Source of the DNA: Notospermus geniculatus
Lineage: Eukaryota; Nemertea; Pilidiophora; Heteronemertea; Lineidae
Assembly (NCBI GenBank): GCA_002633025.1
Contig: NMRB01000523.1
Location: 259,175 to 323,174 of the forward strand
Reading direction: 5' to 3'
DNA: 64,000 nucleotides
Part shown: piece by piece, positions 10,229-22,300 of the stretch
Position numbering within the stretch: position 1 is the first letter of the stretch
Layout: each line of letters begins with the position of its first letter
Position numbers and translations under genes: made by a program
The notes under the pieces: generated by a model
Seen by the model: the letters and a program-made list of their open reading frames with translations, nothing else
What the model was told of the DNA's origin: nothing
The model's database searches: none

Positions 10229-10377
10229 GCTTAGCGCACATGTCCGACAAAACTCAATGCGTTAGGGGTGTCTGTTAAATCGACTGCCCTGGCTGAATGA
10301 CGAGTCGACAGCGTTGGGTCAGTCGACTTTAAAAACACCCCTAACGGATCGAGTTTTGTCGGACATGTGCGCTTAGC
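10229..10377. mobile_element. Foldback element 1 of 3 downstream of the LRR-Ig gene
   Basis: GCGCACATGTCCGACAAAAC (from about 10235) pairs with GTTTTGTCGGACATGTGCGC (about 10353-10372), and GTTAGGGGTGT pairs with ACACCCCTAAC. The loop has GTCGAC palindromes. Non-coding. Confidence 0.8.
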
Positions 10378-10385
10378 CTAAAGCA

Positions 10386-10520
10386 AGGTTCATTGGCGCA
10401 CGGATCCGGTCCGTTTTCAGTCCGTTTACCCCTATTTTTGCGGATACGACAACGCAAAAGTCAATATGATCGACTTTTTACGGACCTGAGTCGGACAAAA
10501 TCCGTGCGCCAATGAACCCT
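10386..10520. mobile_element. Foldback element 2 of 3
   Basis: AGGTTCATTGGCGCACGGAT (10386-10405) pairs with ATCCGTGCGCCAATGAACCC (from 10500). It starts only 9 bp after the previous element. Non-coding. Confidence 0.8.
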
Positions 10521-10657
10521 GCATAACGAAAATGTTATTAGTCACACAGGTTTCTATATGGAGTCTAAGGTTTCTATGGACTACAAGTACGATAGTTCCT
10601 ACGCGCAGTGCTGACCTCGTGGTCAGCACTGGGCGTGGTTAGTCTCCGTTGTGCACT

Positions 10658-10761
10658 AAATGGCATTACCACGTGGTAATGGGCAAATTTTACACAAAAT
10701 ATGTGTAAAAGTACACAAAAAATGGGTAAACTTCGCCCATTACCATGTGGTTATGCCATTT
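10658..10761. mobile_element. Foldback element 3 of 3
   Basis: AAATGGCATTACCACGTGGT is mirrored by ACCATGTGGTTATGCCATTT (ending 10761). Inner GGTAATGGGC pairs with GCCCATTACC. Non-coding. Confidence 0.8.
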
Positions 10762-10786
10762 ACACGTGTCACATTTTCGTAACGGC

Positions 10787-10792
10787 AATAAA
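10787..10792 (+). terminator. Candidate poly(A) signal for the LRR-Ig gene
   Basis: AATAAA about 650 bp after the stop. Another AATAAA overlaps the stop codon itself (10132-10137) but would leave no 3' UTR. Which is used is unknown. Confidence 0.3.
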
Positions 10793-11290
10793 AGGGTCCT
10801 ACGTACAGTTTCATTGTTTCCGATTCGTATTGGATTAGCAGGAAGACAGCAGCTTACCTTTTGCCTTCATCCTTTTGGCCCTTGAACCAACCTGCAATCT
10901 CTCTCTTTTGGACTCTGTGCAATAGGGCCTATATAGGCCTACGTGTTCATGTTCTCATATAGGCCTAATGCGCAGGATTTGCAAGTCGTAGGCCTCGGTA
11001 TTATCCTGATCTAGGCAAAATATATACGTCTTTGAATCACGCTGGACTTCAAGGACATGTAAAGATAAGACCATGTTAAACTCCAGGTGGGCCGACATTT
11101 TTGTATATACATGTACAATGTAAAAGGGCCTAGCCTTGTTTATGTCAAAAACCCTTTTCAGGGTTTTAATATAGAAACCTCTTCATTGTAACAACGCCTC
11201 TATACATTAAATAGTGGAGAATTTTTGTCTTGTTAAGATTATGATGGAATTTCCACGACGGTCGTGACAGTGCGACGCGGATTTCACCAT

Positions 11291-11413
11291 TCATAAGCTG
11301 CCTGTAGGCAGTGCCAACATTTTCCCGATATCTGAATAGCATCCCTCCGCAACACAATCTTCTGATCCTGTGTACTGTGGCCCACAGTCCTGTAAATCTT
11401 TTGTTGGGAGGCA
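11291..11413 (-). pseudogene. Possible trefoil (P-type) domain relic
   Basis: After a good acceptor (CCCCCATTTCCCAG) the frame reads CLPTKDLQDCGPQYTGSEDC and then VAEGCYSD, ending at TGA. The cysteine spacing C-x8-C-x9-C-x4-C is close to the trefoil pattern (C-x9-C-x9-C-x4-CC), and DCG is typical of it. The fifth Cys is Tyr, and the WC end is missing. It could be a decayed exon or chance. No further exons of such a gene were found. Confidence 0.3.
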
Positions 11414-12506
11414 CTGGGAAATGGGGGTAATGACAAATATTACACCAAGGTGTGGAAGTAATAGTTGTCCAATTTGTATGGCACATCCGCTTTTCCCACC
11501 TGAAAAAAGGTGGTAGACGAGTAGGTGGGTAGATGGAAGGTGGTATACTAGGTACTTTAAGAGACTGCCGACAGTAAGGCTATCATCACTTGTGTTGAGT
11601 AACAAACCACTGAACAGAAACACCAGATAATAATCTATTTATTATATATAAATAGACCTGTCATTATTACTTGGGACAGTTACTAATATATATCACATTT
11701 TACAAAGATATCTGCAGACAATGCACAGAAATCAAGCACAAACTAAACCTATGTACATGTACATCCTTTGGCTTTTTAGTATCGAATCTCAGAAAAGTGA
11801 ACATGCAGGCTAAACACAGTGTTACACGTGGACCTCCTAAAAAGTACAACTGGGGGTTACGAGGGGGTCTATCATTGTCTAGTCCAGCTTTATCTGGTAG
11901 GTACTCCTTTTAGTGTCAGCCTATGACTCAGTGCAAGGAAGCCTGAACTGCAAATCAACACCAAAGTCTGCTAAAGCATTTCCATTGCTAACATGCAACA
12001 AATAACTTTTTTAACTATGATTATAGTACACATATCACAATCAACAGACAAAAAACCACACTCAGATTTTGCAAAAAAATGAGTTGATGCTGTTGGTGGT
12101 GATTGTTTGGAAAATGAGAAGACAGAAATAAAGAAGACAATAATATTACAGGTTTGTCCCAAAAATACTTTGGTATGGTTCACTTCATTGAAAGTACCGG
12201 GAAAAAGATTTTCAGCCAGGCACTAATCTTGGGGGACATGCAGCATACAGGTACTCATCAACCAACATGGAAATGTCATTTCACATCAGCATCATGATGT
12301 CCAATGACAGCAAACTAGACTTGGAAATATTTCTGACCTAAATTCAAAGTTCTTTTGGGACAACCTGAATCATGGAGATAGCACCACTAGCATTGGGGAT
12401 GATCAACCATGGAAAAGTTTATTTTGTGTCAACTAAAGAGAAGTATTATGCCAGTACCCAGTTCTGTAACCAAATACTCCCAGTTCCCTCTGGTTGGGGA
12501 GACAAG

Positions 12507-12623
12507 GGGTCATATGAATAAAGACTAGCAAATGCTTTTACTTCAGATTTGTACAGCATTGCCTTGTGATTTGTATTGCAAAATTCAAGTAAAAGCATTT
12601 ACTAGTCTTTATTCATATGGCCC
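12507..12623. mobile_element. MITE, family A copy 1 (GGGTCATATGAATAAAGAC ends)
   Basis: GGGTCATATGAATAAAGACT at the left end, with AGTCTTTATTCATATGGCCC at the right end. The arms extend into TAGCAAATGCTTTTACTT and its complement. Two further copies occur at 37995 and 56309. Confidence 0.85.
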
Positions 12624-13620
12624 TTTAACTGGTTGGGAATACTAGAACTTTGTGAATCCAAACAGTATCAAATGCTTGGAATACTGAAACCCTTGTAATA
12701 AAACTTGTACAAGTAGGAAGTCATCTGTTATGCACATCGCATTGACTCCTCTGCACTCCAACGATGAAAGTCAGTACCTCCACTCAAAATCAGGGGGTAG
12801 GCAATCAAGTGAAAGAATAGCCTTACTCTACACTACTATGTACTTAGCAGTATATTACAGAGCAATTCCTTGAACTGACCATGTTCCCTCCGATCACTGG
12901 TTGATTTTGCTTTTACCATGATGATGTGGAATTGGAAACCCATTGGATAGTGCAATACATAGTCAAGATTTTTCCCAACAGTTTATGCCCTTTGCTATTA
13001 AAGCCATCCCCAACAGCAGTAGAATCCCGAAGACCAACATAGAATTCAATAAAACTGGCACCCAACTGTTCAAAATTTGGAAGGGGTACATGTAACTGAT
13101 GGCACACAAACTATCACATAATCCAGTGTTCCAGTACTACATGTACGTCAGTGTGCTTTAGTAAAATACAGCATTATATACAGGGGAAAGCACTCTAAAT
13201 ACACAAGAACCTTGGCGCCAAGTTTTTCTTTTTGATAACCCGTATGGAGTAAACTTCTCTCTCTTCAATTTGAAAATGGAGATTCATATGGCAAAACGTT
13301 AACCTGTTTTCCTCTAGCTCCCTTATCTCATACCCATCCACAATTTATCAAATATCGGCAGCCCAGTTCATATCAATTGTAGCCTTTCAAATCGTCCTGC
13401 ATGAAGAGATGATATCACAGGCAAGAGTCAAACTCTAAGCAGAACGTTATGCGACATGTAAGGGATGCCTGATCATGATAATTTCACAACAACCAGAACT
13501 AATGCAGATTTCTATATTACTATTATATACAAGATCTTAGTTCATCTTACGATGAAATAAAAACTGTGTGCATACCCGTAAATTTTGGAAATGGGTTGAC
13601 TATGACGTTACTTTATTGGT

Positions 13621-13883
13621 AAAGTGCTTTTCAAAATGTCCAGTTATTTTTGCACTCATTTTACCTTGAAATGGAACCTAACCACAAACCACAAATGGGT
13701 CAGTTACATGTGCATGAGTGCATGATTATCTTGAATCAGAGTATAGACCTGAACAAGGTCCTATTAGAAGTCGGTCAGCCGTTTATTGGCATGCGCACGT
13801 AACTGGGCAATTTGTGGCTTGTGGTTGGGTTCCATTGCAAGGTCAAATGAGTGCAAAAATGACTGGACATTCTGAAAAGCACT
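13621..13883. mobile_element. Long-arm foldback element
   Basis: Arms of about 85 bp: AAAGTGCTTTTCAAAATGTC (13621) with GACATTCTGAAAAGCACTTT (ending 13883), and CTAACCACAAACCACAAATG with its imperfect complement. The loop is about 90 bp. The ORF across the right arm is not a gene. Confidence 0.8.
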
Positions 13884-15200
13884 TTTTTTTACAAGTTAGT
13901 GAGTTTCATGGACGTCTGCAAGCAGTCCTTAAAGGCACTCTCGAAATAATTACCACATGGCAAACATTGGTTTGTCAATCTAATGATAGATGGCAGCATT
14001 GTTCTGTATATTTCGGACTGTACATCTGCCCTCAAGAGAAGGACAGCAGCAACTGACATGAGAGTTGCAAACCACAATAACTAGACCGGTGCCACTTGTG
14101 ATTGAACAATGTTTGAATTTAGCTAGCACACAGCACCAGGTACGCAAGTGAAATTTTGTGCAGAGTCCAACTTGTATCACATCAGACAATTTCACCAAAT
14201 TTACACAAATATATTTGGCACAAGAGATGGAAATGATAACCAATAGCCTAAAGACGGTGATTTTTGTAAAATGCAAAAAATTACAGGCTGACACACCCAA
14301 CATCATGTAAGATGTTAAATGAAATGGATGATTCCAGGTGGGCCAAGACATACTGCTAATAATTTGAATGAATACAACACAGGCTGCGACAGAATAAAAT
14401 GGCACTCGGCAGAATTGGCTTGAATCAAGCATTTTGCAATTCACTGACCAGCAGGCCTGCATTAATATCAAAAAAAAATATACATACCTTGTTCCGTACC
14501 GTACATGTAAAGGCTGTTTCCTTACTCTTTCAGTTAGAGCAGATTACATGCCTATATATTTTCTATACCACGAATATGTAGTTGTATCTTGTTTTAATGG
14601 ATTTACTGACTTGTCGCTATACGTACACGTACAGCTCATCACAGAAACACCAAAAAGCCTAATTCAAAATGTGGACAAATTATTGCTAAAAAGCAGTCAA
14701 TGTAAAACAAAGATTATGGCCACCACAGAGTCAAGATGCAACAATGAATGGGTCTGCATCAAATAGTGAGTACCATCGAAATTCTCCACAAAATATATTT
14801 TTTGTCATAATCTACAAGTTATAAAATCCGAATCACCTCCCGCAGTAAATGTACACAACTATTGGTATAACGCACAAACTACAGATACGTCAGGATGCTG
14901 CGAATAACAAATAATTTAGGATAAAAACAATCATAACTGTACAAAGTCTAACAATGTCTACCATTTTTAGACGGTACATTGGTGACATTCTATACACTGT
15001 TTTTCACTACAACATGGCTAAGTAGGTTTGTACATAGTACACAATCATGACATTATTCCCATGTTTGATCTGAAGTTATGTTGCTGCGGGGTAGTCCAGG
15101 CGAGAATCAGGTTTGAGCAACACACACGTGTCTGTTTGATAGAAAAATAGAATGAAATGTCACTTTGAGATTTCTGACAGCATTGCTTGTAATCCTGAAC

Positions 15201-15206
15201 TTTATT
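15201..15206 (-). terminator. pde8: Candidate PDE8 poly(A) signal
   Basis: TTTATT on the plus strand is AATAAA on the coding strand, about 1 kb past the PDE8 stop, and the first such hexamer downstream. Others lie further out (for example 11638-11643). Motif only. Confidence 0.3.
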
Positions 15207-16202
15207 TTGACCAATTTATCCCGTATGATGATCCTGCAGCAGCAAATTTGACAGGTTCGGTGGATTTATAATCTTCCTGCACCACTGAAGGAAATTCGGA
15301 AGTCGCAGCTTCCATTTCAAACGAAGCAAGCTTGATATTTCCCCAAGTCCACTAATACCAAACACACTTCCAGCAACATCCAGGGAATCCTGCTTTATGC
15401 AGTCTCTTCAGATTGAAGTTCCAAAGCCAGCCTGACTCAACTCTCTTCAGGCAAAACTTCTTGAATCCTGTTAGTGTGATCAATAAAATCCAGTCTTGCC
15501 CAGTCCTGCTAATGAAGTTCCATGGGCTACTTGATGTAGGCATGGAGTAGGTGAATCAGATGAAGACGCCCAAATCCTGCTCTACTTGACCATGGTTACC
15601 TTTCAGCAAACATATGAACTTTCCTATCACACTCCTTCAGGTGGCATTTCCACCTGGCACTTCCAAAGTCTCTCTTCTTAAACTTCATTCCATACACTTA
15701 TCCAACTGGCATTTCCTACCTCTCTCTAGGCATATTTTAAAACCCTTTTCCAATCTTTTACCGAACTACTCAGACAAATTCCAGAAGAATTTCTTCTACT
15801 CCCTACTGATGAAAATGGCCAGACCAAACTATCAAAGCAGGGCATTGCCCTCCAACTACTCTGACAAATTTGTATCTCACAATTCTAACAATTCACAACT
15901 CATTCCTCATGTATTGCTCAGAATTGAGTTCACTCCCAGTAGTTGATAGTATCACCACCAACACTGAGGCATAATCTTCACCAGGCATCCTACAAATTTC
16001 TTGGGGAAATCCTTGAAGCAGAGCACCATGGAGAATTCTCCATCAACAAGACCTGTTAATCGCATCACTTGTGGTGCACTACTTTGATTTCTCAAAGAAA
16101 TAGAAGCAACAATCACCTCAGTTTCAATATATCTGAGTTGTGTAGGCCAGGATGCTGTGCTTCCTTTTCATCAGTCTCATTGCTCTACTGGACTGACAAC
16201 CC

Positions 16203-16384
16203 TTAAGCCTCAGTCTCTTCTTCCTCTTCTAAATTTTCCATCACCTCTTTATTATTGGCTTCATCTTCATCTTTTTCCTCTTCGAGTTCCTTCTCTTTTT
16301 CCTTTGCCTGCAGTTCGTCCTGCTGTTTCCAGTAGATGTAGTTTGTTTGCAGGCAGTGGATCAATTCTGGCACATCGGAAAATT
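16203..16384 (-). CDS. pde8: PDE8 exon 19 (C terminus)
   Basis: Encodes [19 protein letters not shown] and then a strongly acidic Glu/Lys run to TAA. The first part matches FAHLPALMQHLADNYKHWK. The acidic tail is unlike the human C termini. Confidence 0.94.
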
Positions 16385-19300
16385 CTGTATAATGTGGAAA
16401 AACATCATTAGACTCAGTATCTTGTTAATGAGATTGAAAATCATTAGACTCAATATCAACATGTCAGTACACAATAGGCGTGTCAATAGACTCCTGAGAA
16501 TGTTTATTGGGAATTTTCATATCGTTTACTTCCCTTGAATTTCACGCTGAACAAACTTACCATCCCACGCATTGAACATGTCTGTCAGGAAGTAATCTAT
16601 AAAACTGATCTGTGACTTGGGGATGCTGCACGTTTTACGGTCGAACACGGGCATCATGATAGGCAAACCTCTTGTTCGCTCATCATCAGTCTGAAATTGA
16701 AGACAAAGAAGGTCCAACTCCAACCACATTTAACTTTACATCCAGCAGCAGTGAGGTGCCACTTAAGTGACATTGCCATTCAAAGTCCTACAGCAGCACA
16801 GAAGTTTCTCCATGACCAGGTATTGAGCAGCAGGGCTTTCAGATGTCTATAGTCATGCTGACTGAATTCAAGAAATTTAGCAAATCAATCAGACAAACCT
16901 GATTAAAGTACTCCTCTGATATTCTTCTGGCCCACTCCTGACACATTTCTAATGGCCTCGTAGGATTTGAGATGTCTGCACATTTGATGAGCATCCGTCG
17001 TACCACCATCCTATTTTCAGGTGTCGAGATACCATTATTCAGAGTTGGACTTTCTGTTGATGACTCACCAGCACCTGCACTTTGCTTGAAAACAAAAAAT
17101 TCTCAGTCAGAGCAGTGAATTTTATCATCACTGTTTGTTAGTTTCATAAAATATGAAACTAACAAACAATGATGAAGTTCTGGCAAGTTTGTATAGTCCC
17201 CACCCAAGACGACAATGACAATCCAAAGAACAAAACATGAAATCCCGGTCCATTCCATGGCCATTCCTGGCATAACAAGTCACTGAAGTGTTCTCAAGAA
17301 ACGCCCTTCGATGACACCACGCATGAAAGTACAAGAGACTTGGAGCTGGATGTGGCCGAGGCCTCGTTAGAAATCAATGCAACAGCATTGGGGACAACAT
17401 CGTACTTACAATTGAAGCCGCATCATCGGGGTCCTTACAATAGACCTTAACTATATTGTTGACAAATTTGGACAAGTGTTCAAAATGCTTCTGCATCTCA
17501 GTAGCCAACACCATGTCGATGATGGCTTGACGAATGGCACGGTAATCATCACGATCTAAGCTTTTGAAGATGTTCACACGGTCGTCTTTCGCTGTCAGTT
17601 GGAATGCTAAAGCGGCGTGGTGACTCTCCAACACAGCCCTATAAAATTAAGAAAGAGTATTAAAACAGGTACTGTATAGCACCAGGGGAATATAATATCG
17701 GGCAGGGCATGGTGCCGCTCTTCTTCCATTACCAATGGATCTTAAATTAACAGAGATACAAAATGATGACAACTGCAGGGACGCCAAAAGAACTGAAATC
17801 AATTGAAGGGAGTAATTGGTCATAAACAGTGCAGAAAAAATTTTAAGTTTCATCTTGGAAACAATTATTTTACCAAAGAGACCTAACATCACCACAATAA
17901 CTTACAAGTCATTGTAAAGCACAGCAAGATCTGACCCTGAATTTACTAAGAAGGCATTGGTCTTGCCTGGGTGATCGACGTCATGGATTATGGCGGCAAT
18001 TAAGGATGCTACCTCATCAAGCTCGTCAAATATATTCTGAAAATGAAGGCAGTGAAAGTGCAGTAAGAGCTATGTGACAAATGCTTAACAGCAGCATCCG
18101 AGTTAGCTTAAGCTGGGTGTGCTCTTGAACTCTCACACAGCCTGCCTCACAAGGAGAAACATGGGCACGCATTTTTGGCTTTTCTTTTTACAGTTGTCCA
18201 AAATTTGGGCAGACACAAATATAAATGTTTATTTTCGCCTCCTCACCTACCTTGATCTTGTCCCGTTCAAGGAAGTACGCCGAAGCCTGGAGTACATCTG
18301 CCGCATGTGTGGAGTTATGGTACGGGTTACTCGTATGGTAATTTGCTTCAATAACCTGTAGCCAATTCCTGAGTGTTGTCTCATTCACCTGCAGGAACTC
18401 ACCGACACCAAACCGATTGAAAATTTTCAATCCAAGATACACCAGAGGCCTGAAAAAGAGAAACGAATCTCAATAACCTTGGCTAACCCTCTCCAATGAT
18501 CGTTCGTTGTAAAGGACATATAACGTTTTTTTCGAATTCCTACCTATTTTGTGAGAGTCGTTCAAGTTCAATGATGTTGAAATCCCAGTTTCCATCTGAG
18601 TCAAGAGTGCCTTGGATGTCTTCTGGGATCTGCTGTAGACAATTGATGCCAGTTGGACTAGATGGTATGTGGTGGTCTGAAAAAAGGGACATGATTTCAG
18701 GAGTGACCAATGAAGCACTCTGAGAAAACTGAGTGCAAGCTGTTCTGACATCAGAAAGGTACCGTATCAACAACATGGCGATTGTATGGTGTATAGTGTT
18801 TGCAAGCATGTGGAAGTAAACAGAAGCTGCACTTACGGTGTTTCTGAGATCCACCAAAATTTTCTGTGTTTGACAACCGTCGTTTTATCCCCTGCTGCAA
18901 AAACCAAATAATTATGGGTTAGAATCAAATGGTGAATTCTATGTCGGCCCCCAGCCCAGCCACTGTAAAATGGTAAGAGTAGACTGCAGAAACTGACGAG
19001 GCAAAGGAATGCTGGTAACATAAATGCCAATAGCAATAGAATCAAATAAATGCATAGAAGTTACTAGAAAATTTCAGATTCCATTTGTCAGTGATCACAC
19101 AGCATCAGTGAGGTACGTTGTGATTCCCACCGACAAATGAACTATCTCGGCACAATTTGACTTCTCTTCATCAGAAATATCAAACGTGCACAGAGCGGAA
19201 CAGATTATCAATCTTAAAAAACATTGAAATTATAGCTTAAAGCTCTGCATATACCTCACTTATCTTGATCATATCATCGCTGTGTCCACGCTGGATGCCA

Positions 19301-22300
19301 CAATCACATGCACAGGCAACATCAAGCGAACGTCCGCAGATGAGCACAAGAACACGAAGATGGCGTGAGGAGAGACAACATAGATACACCAGATACACCA
19401 CAAGAGACACCAAGCGTGCAATGGAAAAAACAAATGCATGCAATTAGAAAGAGTCAGCAATAAAAAACAAAACAACAGTCATAACTTAGAATTTTGATTT
19501 TCAAATTTGTTTGTACATTTCATTTATTAACCAAACAATTTCCCTTGCATGGCGGGGGGGGGGGGGTTGTTAACTGTGACTCTTAATGACCCATTAGACT
19601 TAATTACCCTTATTTTCTTGACATTAGGATTTTCACAAGTTTTTCGCTGATGTCATGGACATCCACAAAGTAAAAACACATGTGGGAGGTGGGGTGGAGG
19701 TCCGTGATTCCTCGAGAAACTCCTATTAGTGACTCGAGATCTCCTTGAACTCAGAAAAATACCAGCGGGTGTGAAAAAGAATACCCCAGAATATCTAAAA
19801 TTAGACACGGTGAGTGTGGAAAGTTTTTATTGTGACAGTGAAGGTGATGCACATTTAACACCTTGCCAATTCCTTCCTGCTTCATGTGTGGTACTGAGAA
19901 TGAACTTTGGCTGTAATCCTAACACAGGATTCTTGTAGAAGTGACATTTAGTCCATTTATTGTACCCACAGTAGTCAGGAATCAGCAGGTAATTCCATGA
20001 AACAGACAACTTTTCATTTCCAAGTGGTAACTAACCATTTCAAAGTGTTTGACCTGATCTGTTCTTATTCGCTGTAACAGGATGCAAGAATTGGAGTAAA
20101 CTAGGTACAAATCAATACAGACGACCAGAACTTAACACAATGATAAANGGGTCGAAACAAAGCACAGGGGGTCTGAATGTCTCAGAGGAGTGATATACTC
20201 CGATGACTTCCGACACAGATTTTTGAATGTTTTGGCTGCAGAACTTCTGTAGTTAATAGGCCTGCGCTGCATGCCAGGGTGGGCCTATACACCTCCTCGC
20301 TATAAAAATCATCATAATGTTCAAAGTTGAAGTATGATAAAATAAATATTTCACGTCAAGCCATGAAATAATGGAAATTATTCGTCAGGTCAAAAAATTA
20401 TTTCCCTCGGCTTCGCCTCGGGAAATAATTTTTTGACCTGACGAATAATTTCCATTATTTCATGGCTTGACGTGAAATATTTATATATTATCAGAATTTC
20501 GATAATTTGAGATTTTTCAGTTTTGCACAAAATGTTGATATCAGTAGACAGAGCTCACCTAAAAACCAAGATATATGAAGTTTTGGAACGTTTCGCCGAA
20601 ACTGGTAAGAAGTTAGGTATGTTTTTCAAAATATCAAAATTTTAATACTTTGAAAAAGACGCAATATTTCTGCCCAGTTAAGGCAAAAACTCCCAAAATG
20701 TTGTAAATCCAAATTCTGACGTTAGCTTTATCTAATGGCCTCAAAATTTCCTACAAAACACGAAAATCTCAAATTATCACAATTTTGATAATCTCAAATA
20801 TCTCAGCAACCACTCAACATATTTTGATGAAACAAAGCCCAAAATCCTTAGAAAGTTCCACTCTATCACATCTGCACCAAAAATCACACAAATATTACAT
20901 AATAAGAAGTTTGATTTTTAGTGTGTTTTTCTAATGAGCTATTACGATATTTTCAAACTTGCAAAATTTTGATGCAGAAATATGACCAACAAGATCTATT
21001 TTCATGTGGAACAAACCGTGTTTGAATTGGCCCAGTAGTATTTGAAATATTCAAAGTATCAGGTGTAGATAAACTAATGTCCATGACTGTACATGTACAT
21101 ATGTAGTAATAAAAATAACATTAAACGACCATGCATTGAAAAAGACTCTAATGGGAACCTGAAGATGAACATCAGAGACTAAACACAGTCAAACACTCAT
21201 ATCAAGAGTATAGATAGGAGCACCACAAATACAGTGGTTGAGAAATGGACTTGAGAATGAGACGTCATGGGTTTGATTCCCAACTGAATCTCAATGGGTC
21301 TGAAAGGATCAAGTGATGCACTGAATGAGCTCTGCTCTTGAGTCCCCAGAAAGGTTTCTGGAGAGTCTGGGCTAATAATTGAAGTGTTTTGGGACTGTAT
21401 TGAAAAGCACTGTACAAAAGCTTCACATCATGATTATTTATCATAAATCTCAATCACAATAATAAACATTTTACAAAATTCTTGACATATCAGCAAACTC
21501 ATATATGAAAGTGAAATATTAAAGATGAAACATACCGACATAAGTCCTCCCACCAAATCTGTTGTCATTTGATCCTCCTCTTTAACTTGCTGAGTATATA
21601 ACGGCGAGTAGAGTTCAGTCGTTCGGAGTATTTCTAAGACTTTATCTAAAGCCTGTGCAACGGTGTATGGGCTGTTCTCCTGGGCTGCATTGATGATGTT
21701 GATGACCTGCACAAGAAAAACAGAATAGCATTCTCCAGAGTGTGGTTTGGTATTTTTATATAAATTTGTCCTGAAAACTCAAATAAATTAACTTGTTTCT
21801 ATTAAACAGCCAATCAAACTTAAAGAGAATTTTCCAGAAAATCATGTTATCAGTTGTGTGTTAGTTCCCGGGGGGTTCACTCCCCATAAAGTGTGTTGCA
21901 CATCAGTGTACTCCACTTTTTTCAGCTGGTAACAGCAATTTTGAATCCCCACCCCCACCCCACCCCTTTACCCTTTTTGGCTGGGTACTTTTCAATCCTC
22001 ACCCCCTAAAGCTGGGTACTCTGCAATCCCCACCCCTAATGGCTGGGTAATTCGAAAGACGTTTCAAATGGCTTTTTGCAGGACACATGGACCACACTAG
22101 GCAGGGGAGGGCTTAAGGCGGGGGGAGAGTGTCTTTTTATGTATTCCCGTGGGCTTTCTGCGGGGTTATGGGTGAAATAGGGGGGCTTATTCGGCCCCGC
22201 GCGGGACCCGCCGATACGGCTCGAAAAACACCCTTTACCCGCAATTTTTGGTACGCTGATGTGCAACACACTTTATGGGGAGTGACCCCCTCGGGTGTTA

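Larger units (their letters stand above)
10800..16202. other. Intergenic / PDE8 3' flank
   Basis: No convincing complete gene. It holds two MITE-like elements (12507-12623, 13621-13883), a possible trefoil relic (11291-11413), and minus-strand AATAAA signals at 15201 and 11638. Part of it must be the PDE8 3' UTR, whose end cannot be fixed. Confidence 0.5.
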
